A stretch of 64,000 nucleotides of DNA from Culicoidibacter larvae (lineage in GTDB: Bacteria > Bacillota_I > Bacilli_A > Culicoidibacterales > Culicoidibacteraceae). The notes below the pieces were generated by a model that saw only the letters and a list, made by a program, of their open reading frames with translations, was not told the origin of the DNA and did no database searches. Location: the NCBI RefSeq assembly GCF_005771635.1, contig NZ_VBWP01000002.1, forward strand, positions 186,001-250,000, given 5' to 3'. The stretch's first letter is position 1. Each line of letters starts with the position of its first letter. This document shows, piece after piece, positions 16,028 to 23,747 of the stretch. The translations under genes and the position numbers were made by a program.

Positions 16028-17995
16028 TTAAGCTTGCTGCTTGCGCTCATGTCGTTTAATAATATAGAAACGAACAAAGATATTAGCAAACGCAATAAAT
16101 AACACACCTACAGCTAATCCTAATAAATATGCAGGCAAATTCGTTACTAATGGCCAACCCCAAATTGCAGGTAATGGTAACCATTGCTCAGCACCAAAGA
16201 AGATTGCCACCCATGAACCAAGAATTGCGCCAATAATATTGATTGGAATCGTGATAAGCGGGTTTTTCAGCATAAACGGAATTGCGCCCTCACTAACAGC
16301 AATGAATCCTAATAATAATGAAGTGTTTCCGGTAATTCGCAAGTCATCTTCAAACACGCGACGACCAACAACAAAGCGATCTAATACTGTTGCCAAACCT
16401 AATCCAATCGGCGGGATGACAATTGATAATACCCGTGCTGTTAATGGGAATACACCCTCAGTAGCTAACGGAATCGCTACCGCGCCTGCAGCTTTATTAA
16501 CTGGACCACCTAAATCAAAGGCAGTTAAACCGGCAATAATTGCTGACATTGTATATTGACCTAAGTCTGAAGCACTGCGAATCGCATCTTGTAACCATTG
16601 ATTCACAAAACCAAATACTGGTTCAACAACGGTATAATTTAATAAGAATACTAAGAGTAAAGTTAATCCAGGAATAATCAACATTGGTTTAATTGCATTT
16701 AAGTTTTTAGAAACCTTAATTTTACGATTAAAGAAATCAGCAATAAACCCGGCTGCTAACCCAAGAATCAATGCACCAATGAAACCTGATGGAACATGCC
16801 CGCCAATACCCCAAATGGTATAATTGATTCCGGCTGCCAATACCCCGCCGGCAAACCCCGGGATAAGACCTGGCCGGTCAGCAATTGAATAAGCGGCAAA
16901 CATCGCAAAGATTGGATAAATAAATCCAAGCAATAATGAACCAAACTTATCTAAATAAAACAAACAAATAATTAATTGATTTGGTTCGTTCCAAATAGCT
17001 CCGGTAGTAATAATATCAGTAACCCCAAACGCCATAGCTAATAATTTAGCAATTCCGGTCATCAACCCAGCGCCGACAAGTACCGGAATCATATATGAAA
17101 TCCCAGTTAAAATCCCTTGATATGCCCGTCCGAAGAACTTACCGCGTTTTTGCATATCGGCTTCAATATCACCGGCTAAAGTATCACCTTCAACAACACC
17201 ATCGGGATTGTTGAGTACCCGTTCAACAATTGCTTTAGCATCATGTAATGGCTCAGCAACACGAGTTTCTACATATGGCAACCCGGCAAAGCGCGCTTTT
17301 TCTTTAACAGCAACATCAACTGCAAAGATAACTGCCTCTGCACGTTTCACGTCTTCGGCGGTAATCTTATCTTCAAGCCCATTTGCTCCTTGCTTTTCAA
17401 CTTTGATTGCATACCCTAACTCAGCGGCCGCAGCTTCTAAGCTGCTTGCTGCCATATACGTATGTGCAATACCGGTTGAACAAGCGGTAACACCCAAGAT
17501 AAATTTATCGCTGCCACTGCTTACAGTAGCTTTTTTTACATCCTGACCAAAAAATGCAATAAACTCTTCTTTGGTTTTTGCTGCCTTTAATTGATCAGCT
17601 GCCGACTTATCTGCCAGACGAGTACTCAAATCAGCTAACAGCTGTAAATGCGTACTTCCCGCTTCTTGATCTGGAATAGCCAATAAAAATACCAAGTCGA
17701 CTTGGTTGTTTTTATCAATACTTTCCCAATCAGCAATTGGTCGCTTCAAACGCGCTACCCCAACGGCTGCTTCTTTAATTGCCGCAGACTTCCCATGAGG
17801 AATTGCCAGCCCATTCTCAAGCCCGGTCGGTGAAACTGCTTCACGCTCATATACCGCCGCCTTCACTGCTGCTTTGTCGCTAAACACACCCAAATCGCTC
17901 ATTTTATCCAATAAAGCATCAATAACTTCAGCTTTAGTTGCATAATCTGCATCGAGTATGATAAGCTCCTTTTTTAAAATTGATTGAACATTCAT
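16028..17995 (-). CDS. PTS fructose-family EIIABC permease (mannosylglycerate-type candidate)
   Basis: The start ATG 17995 (MNVQSILKKELIILDADYAT) follows TAGGAGG; the longer frame lacks a ribosome site. The order is EIIA (1-148, phosphorylated His67 in IPHGKS), EIIB (~163-260, active Cys172 in VTACSTGIAHTY) and EIIC (~300-650, about ten helices). At 655 residues it closely matches E. coli MngA (658), the 2-O-mannosylglycerate permease, which has the same domain order. It imports and phosphorylates its sugar at the cost of PEP. It heads the operon with GH38 and GH13 genes. An RpiR gene is divergent upstream. Fructose is the main alternative substrate, but no fructose-1-phosphate kinase gene is present. 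Confidence 0.88.
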   Translation of the reverse strand: MNVQSILKKELIILDADYATKAEVIDALLDKMSDLGVFSDKAAVKAAVYEREAVSPTGLENGLAIPHGKSAAIKEAAVGVARLKRPIADWESIDKNNQVDLVFLLAIPDQEAGSTHLQLLADLSTRLADKSAADQLKAAKTKEEFIAFFGQDVKKATVSSGSDKFILGVTACSTGIAHTYMAASSLEAAAAELGYAIKVEKQGANGLEDKITAEDVKRAEAVIFAVDVAVKEKARFAGLPYVETRVAEPLHDAKAIVERVLNNPDGVVEGDTLAGDIEADMQKRGKFFGRAYQGILTGISYMIPVLVGAGLMTGIAKLLAMAFGVTDIITTGAIWNEPNQLIICLFYLDKFGSLLLGFIYPIFAMFAAYSIADRPGLIPGFAGGVLAAGINYTIWGIGGHVPSGFIGALILGLAAGFIADFFNRKIKVSKNLNAIKPMLIIPGLTLLLVFLLNYTVVEPVFGFVNQWLQDAIRSASDLGQYTMSAIIAGLTAFDLGGPVNKAAGAVAIPLATEGVFPLTARVLSIVIPPIGLGLATVLDRFVVGRRVFEDDLRITGNTSLLLGFIAVSEGAIPFMLKNPLITIPINIIGAILGSWVAIFFGAEQWLPLPAIWGWPLVTNLPAYLLGLAVGVLFIAFANIFVRFYIIKRHERKQQA

Positions 17996-18295
17996 AAAAT
18001 AACCTCCTATTTTTGTAACTGCTTCCAATACAGTTATACCATGAAAGAAAGTACTGTCGGTATACAACTCCCGTACAATTATACAAGAAATAAGCTTAAA
18101 AAGCGCTCGCAACCATCTGAAATTGGAAAAAATTACTCGGTCACGTATGCCGAAATACGCTCCCTCCTAATTTTTTCCAATTCCATTCGGTATCAAGCGC
18201 TTTCAATCACTCATTTTTTATAGTAGACTAATTATTATTGCGTATAAAGCAAATTATGCGTATAATTAAAGCCGTATTCAAGGAGGCCAACCTGT
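17996..18295. promoter_or_regulatory. Divergent control region between PTS operon and RpiR gene
   Basis: This 300-base gap holds several signals. A TATACC/GGTATA inverted repeat (18035-18064) could be a regulator site. The palindromic repeat element lies at 18098-18203. Its right end reads on the minus strand as TTGAAAGCGCTTGAT, one mismatch from a CcpA cre box. For the RpiR gene, TTGCGT (18238-18243), 17 bases and TATAAT (18261-18266) form a promoter, and GCGTATAA occurs twice (18240 and 18259). The PTS promoter itself is not clear; CCGACA-16-TATAAC on the minus strand is one candidate. Confidence 0.5.
18098..18203 (+). repeat. Dispersed palindromic element, copy 1
   Basis: About 105 bases fold into three nested stems: an outer AAAGCGCT with AGCGCTTT; a perfect 15-bp middle stem (about 18121-18135 with 18168-18182); and an apical CGTAT-N6-ATACG (18144-18159) flanked by GTCA and CTC. 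The same arrangement, with paired base changes, recurs at 51810-51913, and the apical part recurs at 25050-25064. It lies between divergent genes. No protein is encoded. Confidence 0.8.
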
Positions 18296-19034
18296 ATGAG
18301 CAACATTCTTCAACCATTTATCCAATATCTGCCACAACTGAGCGAATCAGAAAAGCACGTGCTTTATTATCTGGAAAACTTACCTTCAGAAAGCTACAAA
18401 AGCCTGTCGCTGACAAAGCTTGCCGAGGCAACCAATGTCAGCACCACCACCGTCATCCGCATGTGCCAAAAACTCAACTTGAGCGGATTCAGTGAACTAA
18501 AATTTCACCTCACCCATATTACTCCGGCTGCTGATCAGCAAGTCATCACCGAAAGTATATTGGACTCGGTCCATTATCTTACCGCTGAAACGGCAATTGC
18601 CCAATATAATCAAGCGGCAAAAATGATACAAGCAGCAAAACGTATCTTCGTCATCGGTGTCGGCCTCTCAAAAGTAAACGCCGAATACTTCAGCAAACTG
18701 CTCATGCAAGTCGGCAAAGAATCCTCATATATCTATGAGTCACACATCGCCGGCCTCATTGCAAAAAGATGATTTGGTTATTCTTATATCTGCCAGCGGC
18801 TCAACCGGAACAATTATTTCTACAGCTACTCAGCTTCATTACAAGCATATCAAAACTTTGGCAATCACCAACAAAATCGACACCCCGCTGCACCAGCTAG
18901 TTACCGCTGCCTGCAGCACCAATATTCCTGAACACATCTACAATGGCTTTGATATCTCTGCCCGCTCATTAATTATGTTTATCCTGGATCTCATCTTCAA
19001 CTTTTACGTACAACTAAACCAAAATAAAAACTGA
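18296..19034 (+). pseudogene. RpiR/MurR family regulator, split by a frameshift
   Basis: The first frame (18296-18772) encodes the RpiR helix-turn-helix (LTKLAEATNVSTTTVIRMCQ) and the first part of the SIS sugar-phosphate domain (FVIGVGLSKVNAEYF). It then stops at a TGA within GCAAAAAGATGA. The rest of the SIS domain (KDDLVILISASGSTG to the end) continues in the +1 frame up to 19034. Removing one A from the A5 run near 18765 joins the halves as HIAGLIAKDDLVIL, the normal family sequence. So it is either a recent mutation, a sequencing error, or a gene relying on slippage at the A run. Intact, it would be a ~246-residue sugar-phosphate-responsive regulator of the divergent PTS operon. SD AGGAGG precedes the ATG. 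Confidence 0.85.
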
Positions 19035-19057
19035 ACTGCCTAACAGTTCAGTTTTTT
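19029..19057. terminator. Bidirectional terminator
   Basis: A 10-bp stem AACTGAACTG (19029-19038) with its complement (19044-19053), bounded by A and T runs, lies between the convergent RpiR and glycerate kinase genes. Confidence 0.85.
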
Positions 19058-19058
19058 A

Positions 19059-20186
19059 TTATTTCTCCCGTAATAAACGACCAATCGCATCACTTGTTAT
19101 TTCAATATTTTCCAGTGCATGAGCCAGCTGCCATTCAAGCGGCTGAGCAGTATGAATAACCGAAAACACGGCATTAATACCATGCTCATATACGACCTCA
19201 AAACCATCACCAGTAATACCACAAACAGCAATCACCAATGCATCTTCTGGTGCCACCTTCGCAACCCCAACCGGCACCTTACCAAATACCGTTTGGCCAT
19301 CAATCTTACCTTCACCGGTGATCACAATATCAGCATCGGTGCAAATCGCTGCTAAGCCAACTTCCTCAAGCACGATATCAATGCCCGGGTATAACTTTGC
19401 CGATGTAAACCACAACAAAGCTGCACCAAGCCCGCCGGCCGCGCCGCTACCAGCCACACTCGCCGCATCTCTGCCGGTCGCCGCTGTTGCCACCGCCGCA
19501 TACTGCGCCATCCCGGCTTCCAACGCGGCTTGCATCGCCTTATCAGCACCCTTCTGCGCGCCATACACATATGTCGCCCCTTGCTCACCAAGCAAAGGAT
19601 TACTAACATCACAAGCAACAATCAACTCAACTGCGTCAAGCACCGTGTGCTTCGCACTCAAATCAATTGCAGCAATTCGTGCCAACTCACCGCCGCCATA
19701 ACCAACCGGCAAACCATCGCTATCCAAAAACTGCACACCAAGCGCCTGCATCATGCCAATACCGCCATCATTGGTTGCACTGCCGCCAATACCTAAAATA
19801 ATCCGCTGCACCCCGGCATCAAGTGCCGCCGCAATCAACTGTCCGGTACCAAAACTTGTCGCCTGCATTGGATTCCGCGCTTCTGATGGCACCAAGTGAA
19901 TCCCGCTCGCTTCAGCCATCTCAATAAAAGCAGTCATGCCATCGCGACTAAAACCAAGCTGTGCTTCAACTAACTCACCAGCAGGACCAACAACAGAAAT
20001 TCGCTGAATAACACCACCGCTCGCCGCTGTCAGCACCTTAAAAGTACCCTCGCCACCATCAGCAACCGGCACCTGCACAAACTGTGCATCAGCAAAATGC
20101 GGTCGCATTCCGCGCTCAATCGCAGCCGCCACCTCATGACTCTCAGCACTCTCCTTAAACGAATCCGGGGCAATAACAATCTTCAT
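19059..20186 (-). CDS. Glycerate kinase (GlxK/GarK class)
   Basis: The 375-residue enzyme opens with the family signature MKIVIAPDSFKESA. It contains PVADGGEGT and a glycine-rich GIGGSATNDGG, both typical of the GlxK/GarK type that phosphorylates D-glycerate (usually at the 2 position) for entry into glycolysis. It is convergent to the RpiR gene and has its own terminator and ribosome site (GGAGGAG). Next to a mannosidase, a GH13_18 phosphorylase and a PTS, its likely job is to use the glycerate freed from mannosylglycerate or glucosylglycerate. A role in glyoxylate or galactarate use has no support in the neighbourhood. Confidence 0.93.
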   Translation of the reverse strand: MKIVIAPDSFKESAESHEVAAAIERGMRPHFADAQFVQVPVADGGEGTFKVLTAASGGVIQRISVVGPAGELVEAQLGFSRDGMTAFIEMAEASGIHLVPSEARNPMQATSFGTGQLIAAALDAGVQRIILGIGGSATNDGGIGMMQALGVQFLDSDGLPVGYGGGELARIAAIDLSAKHTVLDAVELIVACDVSNPLLGEQGATYVYGAQKGADKAMQAALEAGMAQYAAVATAATGRDAASVAGSGAAGGLGAALLWFTSAKLYPGIDIVLEEVGLAAICTDADIVITGEGKIDGQTVFGKVPVGVAKVAPEDALVIAVCGITGDGFEVVYEHGINAVFSVIHTAQPLEWQLAHALENIEITSDAIGRLLREK

Positions 20187-20276
20187 AGCGCCAACTCCTC
20201 CATAATCATACGTTTATCATATCACGAAAATACTCAATATATAAAACAAGCGATGTATTTTTCTACATAAATTTTT

Positions 20277-20307
20277 AAAAGCCAAGCAGTCGAACTGCTT
20301 GGCTTTT
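20277..20307. terminator. Terminator
   Basis: A perfect 14-bp stem (20277-20290 with 20294-20307) with A and T ends, just past the stop of the membrane-anchored small protein. Confidence 0.85.
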
Positions 20308-20331
20308 AAACTTTAATATAACTCCTGTCAA

Positions 20332-20799
20332 CTACAACTCGGCAAGTCTTTGTTGGGCTTGTTCCACCAAACCTGAATTAATCGGAAAACAACCAGTCAA
20401 CAGATCAGTGTTTTCAAAATAGGAATAACGCATCGGGCAAATCGGCACACTCACCAAGTCTTCGGTATCGTTCCCGGTTTTCGTATGATACTCCTGATTC
20501 AGCTTAGTATACGCATCATACATTGCTTTATCGGTAGGAACAACGTACTGCTGAAATGCATCCTGTAAAATCTGTGCTGCACTCGCAGTGTCACGACTAT
20601 TAATCGCATTATTAAAACTATCCCAGTTCGGGGCCGGTTGTGGCGCATACGCTTGATTATCCTGAAGATAACTTGCTATATGCTGTTGTTCAAAAACCAG
20701 CTCATTCAAAGTCTGACTCACGGTATACCAGTTGTAAGCAAAAAAGCCACCACCGGCTACTAAAATAACGACAATCACCGCAATAATAATTTTCTTCAT
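20332..20799 (-). CDS. Membrane-anchored protein of unknown function
   Basis: I do not recognise this 155-residue protein. It has one N-terminal membrane helix (residues 4-24) and then an extracytoplasmic domain that is mostly helical and rich in Gln, Asn and Ala. Two Cys (in SVPICPM and LTGCFP) could form a disulfide. The gene is monocistronic with a terminator; its start ATG has a weak GGAGG-like site (GGAGGCG). It shares only general form with the one-TM protein at 35375-35854. Confidence 0.75.
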   Translation of the reverse strand: MKKIIIAVIVVILVAGGGFFAYNWYTVSQTLNELVFEQQHIASYLQDNQAYAPQPAPNWDSFNNAINSRDTASAAQILQDAFQQYVVPTDKAMYDAYTKLNQEYHTKTGNDTEDLVSVPICPMRYSYFENTDLLTGCFPINSGLVEQAQQRLAEL

Positions 20800-20964
20800 T
20801 CTTTTTCGCCTCCTGCCACAACTCTTATTCTACAAAGTCTATAATCAAAAAGCTATTGTTTATGCCTATTTTTATATAACAAAAAAGTCACTTAAGCAGA
20901 TTCCTTTAGCTTCCTCAACGAAAATGCTATACTAAATGTAATTATATGTAAAGGATCGATACCA

Positions 20965-21651
20965 ATGAATAACACCACTACCATCGAATTTTTCCATGAC
21001 GTCATCTGCAGCTTCTGCTTCCCGATGTCTTATCGCATGCGTGAGCTTGCGGCACAAATGCCCAATCTCACCATCACCCACCGCAGCTTCGCCCTCGCAC
21101 GCAGCGAAGCTGACCTCATCGCCATGTTTGGCTCACGCGAGCAAGCCAAAAACGAAATACTCAACCACTGGGATCATGCCAATCATAACGACGACAATCA
21201 CCGCTTCAATATCGAAGGTATGCGCGCTGCAAACTTCCCCTTCCCAACCTCAATGAACGGCCTGCTTGCTTGCAAAGCAGCCGGCCTCATCGGCGGTGAT
21301 AAAGTTTACTGGGATGCATTCGACGCCATCCAACAAAAACTCTTTGTCGAAAACCAAAACATTGAAGATCCTACAGTCATTGCTGACGCTATCAAAACCA
21401 CAAAAATTGATTTTGAAGCATGGCAAACTCAACTTGATAAACCTGAAACCCTAGCAGCAGTAGAAGCAGACTTCAAGCTGGCAGCTGCCTACCAGATTCA
21501 AAGCGTACCAACCCTCATCGTCAATGGCAAATATCGCATAAGTGGCGCCCAACCACTCGAAAATATCAAAGCCGCCATCCAACAAGTAACCATCGAAGAA
21601 ATGGACGGCGCCAGCTGCAAAATTGTTAATGGTCAAATGTATTGTGAGTAA
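20965..21651 (+). CDS. DsbA-family / FrnE-like thiol oxidoreductase
   Basis: The 228-residue thioredoxin-fold protein has the active site CSFC (FHDVICSFC, residues 15-18), a helical insertion and the cis-proline loop QSVPTLIVNGKYRISGAQ. This is the FrnE/YwbO-like branch of DsbA proteins. No signal peptide is present, so it is cytoplasmic and probably acts as a thiol-disulfide isomerase in redox stress. The C-terminal tail carries two more Cys (ASCKIVNGQMYC). The gene stands alone with AAAGGA upstream and a terminator downstream. Confidence 0.88.
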   Translation: MNNTTTIEFFHDVICSFCFPMSYRMRELAAQMPNLTITHRSFALARSEADLIAMFGSREQAKNEILNHWDHANHNDDNHRFNIEGMRAANFPFPTSMNGLLACKAAGLIGGDKVYWDAFDAIQQKLFVENQNIEDPTVIADAIKTTKIDFEAWQTQLDKPETLAAVEADFKLAAAYQIQSVPTLIVNGKYRISGAQPLENIKAAIQQVTIEEMDGASCKIVNGQMYCE

Positions 21652-21655
21652 AATA

Positions 21656-21686
21656 AAACCCCAGGACAGTAAACCGTCTGGGGTTT
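21656..21686. terminator. Terminator between convergent genes
   Basis: The stem AAACCCCAG(G)AC with GTCTGGGGTTT (one bulge) lies between the DsbA-like gene and the immunity-like genes. Confidence 0.75.
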
Positions 21687-21705
21687 ATATTAATATAATT
21701 AATTA

Positions 21706-22257
21706 TCATTCCTGAGGAGAGCAAACTTTTATATAAAAACCTAACTCATTGATTTTACTTACCAACTCTTTTGATAGTTCCACACAACTTAGTTTAAGAA
21801 AGAAATTATCCCAAACCCTGAATACAAAGTATTTATTTTTTGAATAAAAACCACTTTCTAATGCTTGACGGCATATCCCACAACATATTTGTAAGACATC
21901 TTTTTTACTTAAAGTACTATTTAGTGATAGATTTTCTATTGTTGAGATAATTGAATCATCGCATTCAGAAAAATATCCCGCTAAAAATTGATAATCTTTA
22001 TAATTATCGAGTTTTAGTGGGAAGAATTCATTAACTTCTTGTTCGTTAATAATTAATTCTAAACACTTTAAAAATTTATTTTCTATTAGCTTAAAATCAT
22101 TTTTGGAAACAATCTTGCCATTATATATATTACCAATCTCTTGAATATTATCGAAAATCTTATACTCACCAATATATCTCCCCTCATTGTTGAACTCATC
22201 TGGATTAAATCTAGAAATTTCATATTGTTTCAAATCAACCACTCTCTCTACCTCCAC
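21706..22257 (-). CDS. Immunity-like protein, paralogue of the next gene
   Basis: The 183-residue soluble protein is AT-rich and acidic, with no known catalytic motif. Its first ~55 residues align with those of the upstream gene: both have Y.I...(D/N)P..(N)E.G.YI...., an 'IG..(Y/F)..G......Y/F' segment and then a helix ending in a conserved L/F. They are therefore paralogues. It overlaps that gene by 10 bases, so the two form one message. Position at the end of a Rhs toxin island, small size and low GC suggest an immunity protein; the toxin it would neutralise is not adjacent. Confidence 0.65.
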   Translation of the reverse strand: MEVERVVDLKQYEISRFNPDEFNNEGRYIGEYKIFDNIQEIGNIYNGKIVSKNDFKLIENKFLKCLELIINEQEVNEFFPLKLDNYKDYQFLAGYFSECDDSIISTIENLSLNSTLSKKDVLQICCGICRQALESGFYSKNKYFVFRVWDNFFLKLSCVELSKELVSKINELGFYIKVCSPQE

Positions 22258-22775
22258 ACACCTTTAGTATCTCTACCTTCTTCTTTCCAAAACAAATTCA
22301 GTTGTTTCAGTGTCACTTTATCCACTCTGTCAAACTCAGAGCATTCTAGGTGCATATAGTAATCCCAACCCATTTCAATAACTAAATGTTTATTCCTGGA
22401 AAATAATGTTCCACCACTATTACTTCTTAACATTGCCCTTATAATCAATTCAATATTATTACCCTTTATTTCATCACCATCACTAAAATGTTTAATTAAT
22501 TGGTTAATTTCAAAAGCAAAAGGTAAAGATATGTCTGCATATGAAAAGAATTTAAAATCAAAACTCCATAGTGCGTGAACGTCATACTTCTTCACTAGCC
22601 CCAAACAAAAGGCAACAAGATTATTTTCAACATCTAAATAGTTTTTAGCGGTACAGATACCATCATCAAATAGTTTGCCGATATCACTAACACTTGTCCA
22701 CTCATCTTTTATATATGTGCCATGTTCATTCCTAGACTGTGGATCATATTTACAAATCGTATACTCCTTAATCAT
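22248..22775 (-). CDS. Immunity-like protein of the Rhs island
   Basis: The 175-residue protein begins MIKEYTICKYDPQSRNEHG and continues with DEWTSVSDIGKLF, an opening I associate with a family of immunity-like proteins found beside Rhs/WapA toxins in Firmicutes (recollection, not a search result). Its 3' end overlaps the paralogue at 21706-22257 by 10 bases. No enzyme motif, signal peptide or membrane helix is visible. Confidence 0.65.
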   Translation of the reverse strand: MIKEYTICKYDPQSRNEHGTYIKDEWTSVSDIGKLFDDGICTAKNYLDVENNLVAFCLGLVKKYDVHALWSFDFKFFSYADISLPFAFEINQLIKHFSDGDEIKGNNIELIIRAMLRSNSGGTLFSRNKHLVIEMGWDYYMHLECSEFDRVDKVTLKQLNLFWKEEGRDTKGVWR

Positions 22776-22864
22776 AATATTTCTTTGCCACCTTCAATAA
22801 ATAGTTTCGATAATGCAACGTTATTTACTTTCCAGACATAGTATTTTTATAACCTTAAAAATAA

Positions 22865-22897
22865 GGAAACCAAACAAGACAAACTCGTTTGGTTTCT
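22865..22897 (-). terminator. Terminator inside a repeated spacer
   Basis: The stem GAAACCAAAC (22866-22875) with GTTTGGTTTC (22887-22896) is followed on the minus strand by a T-rich run. A closely related hairpin is at 25243-25277, in the same sequence context. Confidence 0.65.
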
Positions 22898-22975
22898 AAC
22901 ACTAATATTCTAATTCTAATAATATAAAATAAGTCTATCAGAAAATAGTCAAAATATCAACAAAATGAGATATAT
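22883..22975. repeat. Spacer repeat of the toxin island, copy A
   Basis: CTCGTTTGGTTTCTAACAC followed by TAATAT and, further on, AATAATATAAAA-AAGT-TATCA recurs at 25264-25350 with moderate divergence. Its first part also recurs at 23321-23360 and 25391-25432. The copies fall between immunity-like genes and mark past duplications of the region. Confidence 0.65.
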
Positions 22976-22996
22976 AAATTTATTTTTATATTCTTA

Positions 22997-23302
22997 TTAA
23001 ATTAGTTTTTTTAATGTTTCATTAATTTTAACACTAAACTTTTCTCTTCCTGCTTCATTTAATGAAACCTCTTGAGTTCCCCATAATGATGTATTATTTA
23101 TATAATTTTGTATCAAGTATAAATCAGTTATTTTTTTCTCATTGATGTATATATCTAAATAACCTTGTTGATTTAAATCAGTTAAAAAACTTATGACTTG
23201 TTGACTAGTATATTCACAATCATTTTGTTTAAATAATAATTGATTCATTTGTATTGTTTCAAGTAAAGATAATAATAATAAGTTTTCACAATTGTCTATC
23301 AT
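22997..23302 (-). CDS. Small AT-rich protein, probable orphan immunity gene
   Basis: I do not recognise the 101-residue product. It is helical, acidic at the start (MIDNCENLLLLSLLE) and contains a winged-helix-like middle (TSQQVISFLTDLNQQGYLDI). It has a good ribosome site (AGGAGGTAATT). It lies between two copies of the spacer repeat. Codon use is more AT-rich than in the flanking chromosomal genes. An immunity role is inferred from the island context only. Confidence 0.55.
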   Translation of the reverse strand: MIDNCENLLLLSLLETIQMNQLLFKQNDCEYTSQQVISFLTDLNQQGYLDIYINEKKITDLYLIQNYINNTSLWGTQEVSLNEAGREKFSVKINETLKKLI

Positions 23303-23384
23303 CTAATTACCTCCTAATAATGGGGGGTCACTACATAAGTTCGTTTGATTTCTAGATCTAATATTAATTAAACCAACCCTACGA

Positions 23385-23747
23385 TTATAAGAAAATACCA
23401 TTTAATTCTTTGAATTCTTCTGGGATTTTTTTATCTACAAATAAAGACTTTCTCCAAAATGCAAGATTATCAAAAATAACTTCATATTTAAAATGTTCTA
23501 CAAACCAGTTTTTTTCATTAAGTATAATTTCATAATATTTGTTTTTATCCAGTACTCTTTCATTAATATCAAACAATATAAAATAACCTTTGTCTAAACC
23601 AAATAAAATTATTTTTTCTAGTAATTCTAAACTGCATTTTTTTTCATCAATAAAGTTTATTCTCAAATAGTTTAGCATACCTTCTTGCTCCCAAATTTCC
23701 TGTAACAAGAATAAAAAATCAGTTTTTTTCAATTTTTCCACCTCCAA
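23385..23747 (-). CDS. Small protein after the orphan Rhs tip, probable immunity protein
   Basis: The 120-residue, Lys/Glu/Leu/Phe-rich protein (MEVEKLKKTDFLFLLQEIWE) starts directly after the stop of the orphan Rhs tip (23748), with no gap. That is the usual place for the cognate immunity gene of a toxin tip. The ribosome site GGAGGTGG lies within the tip's last codons. No motif identifies its fold. Confidence 0.6.
   Translation of the reverse strand: MEVEKLKKTDFLFLLQEIWEQEGMLNYLRINFIDEKKCSLELLEKIILFGLDKGYFILFDINERVLDKNKYYEIILNEKNWFVEHFKYEVIFDNLAFWRKSLFVDKKIPEEFKELNGIFL

Noticed and set aside
16028-17995. Plain fructose operon (fruA)
   Set aside because: No 1-phosphofructokinase or DeoR-type FruR gene is near; the mannosidase, phosphorylase and glycerate kinase favour another substrate, although fructose is not fully excluded.
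18238-18495. 85-codon open frame over the RpiR start
   Set aside because: It runs in another frame through the promoter and the helix-turn-helix code and has no ribosome site.
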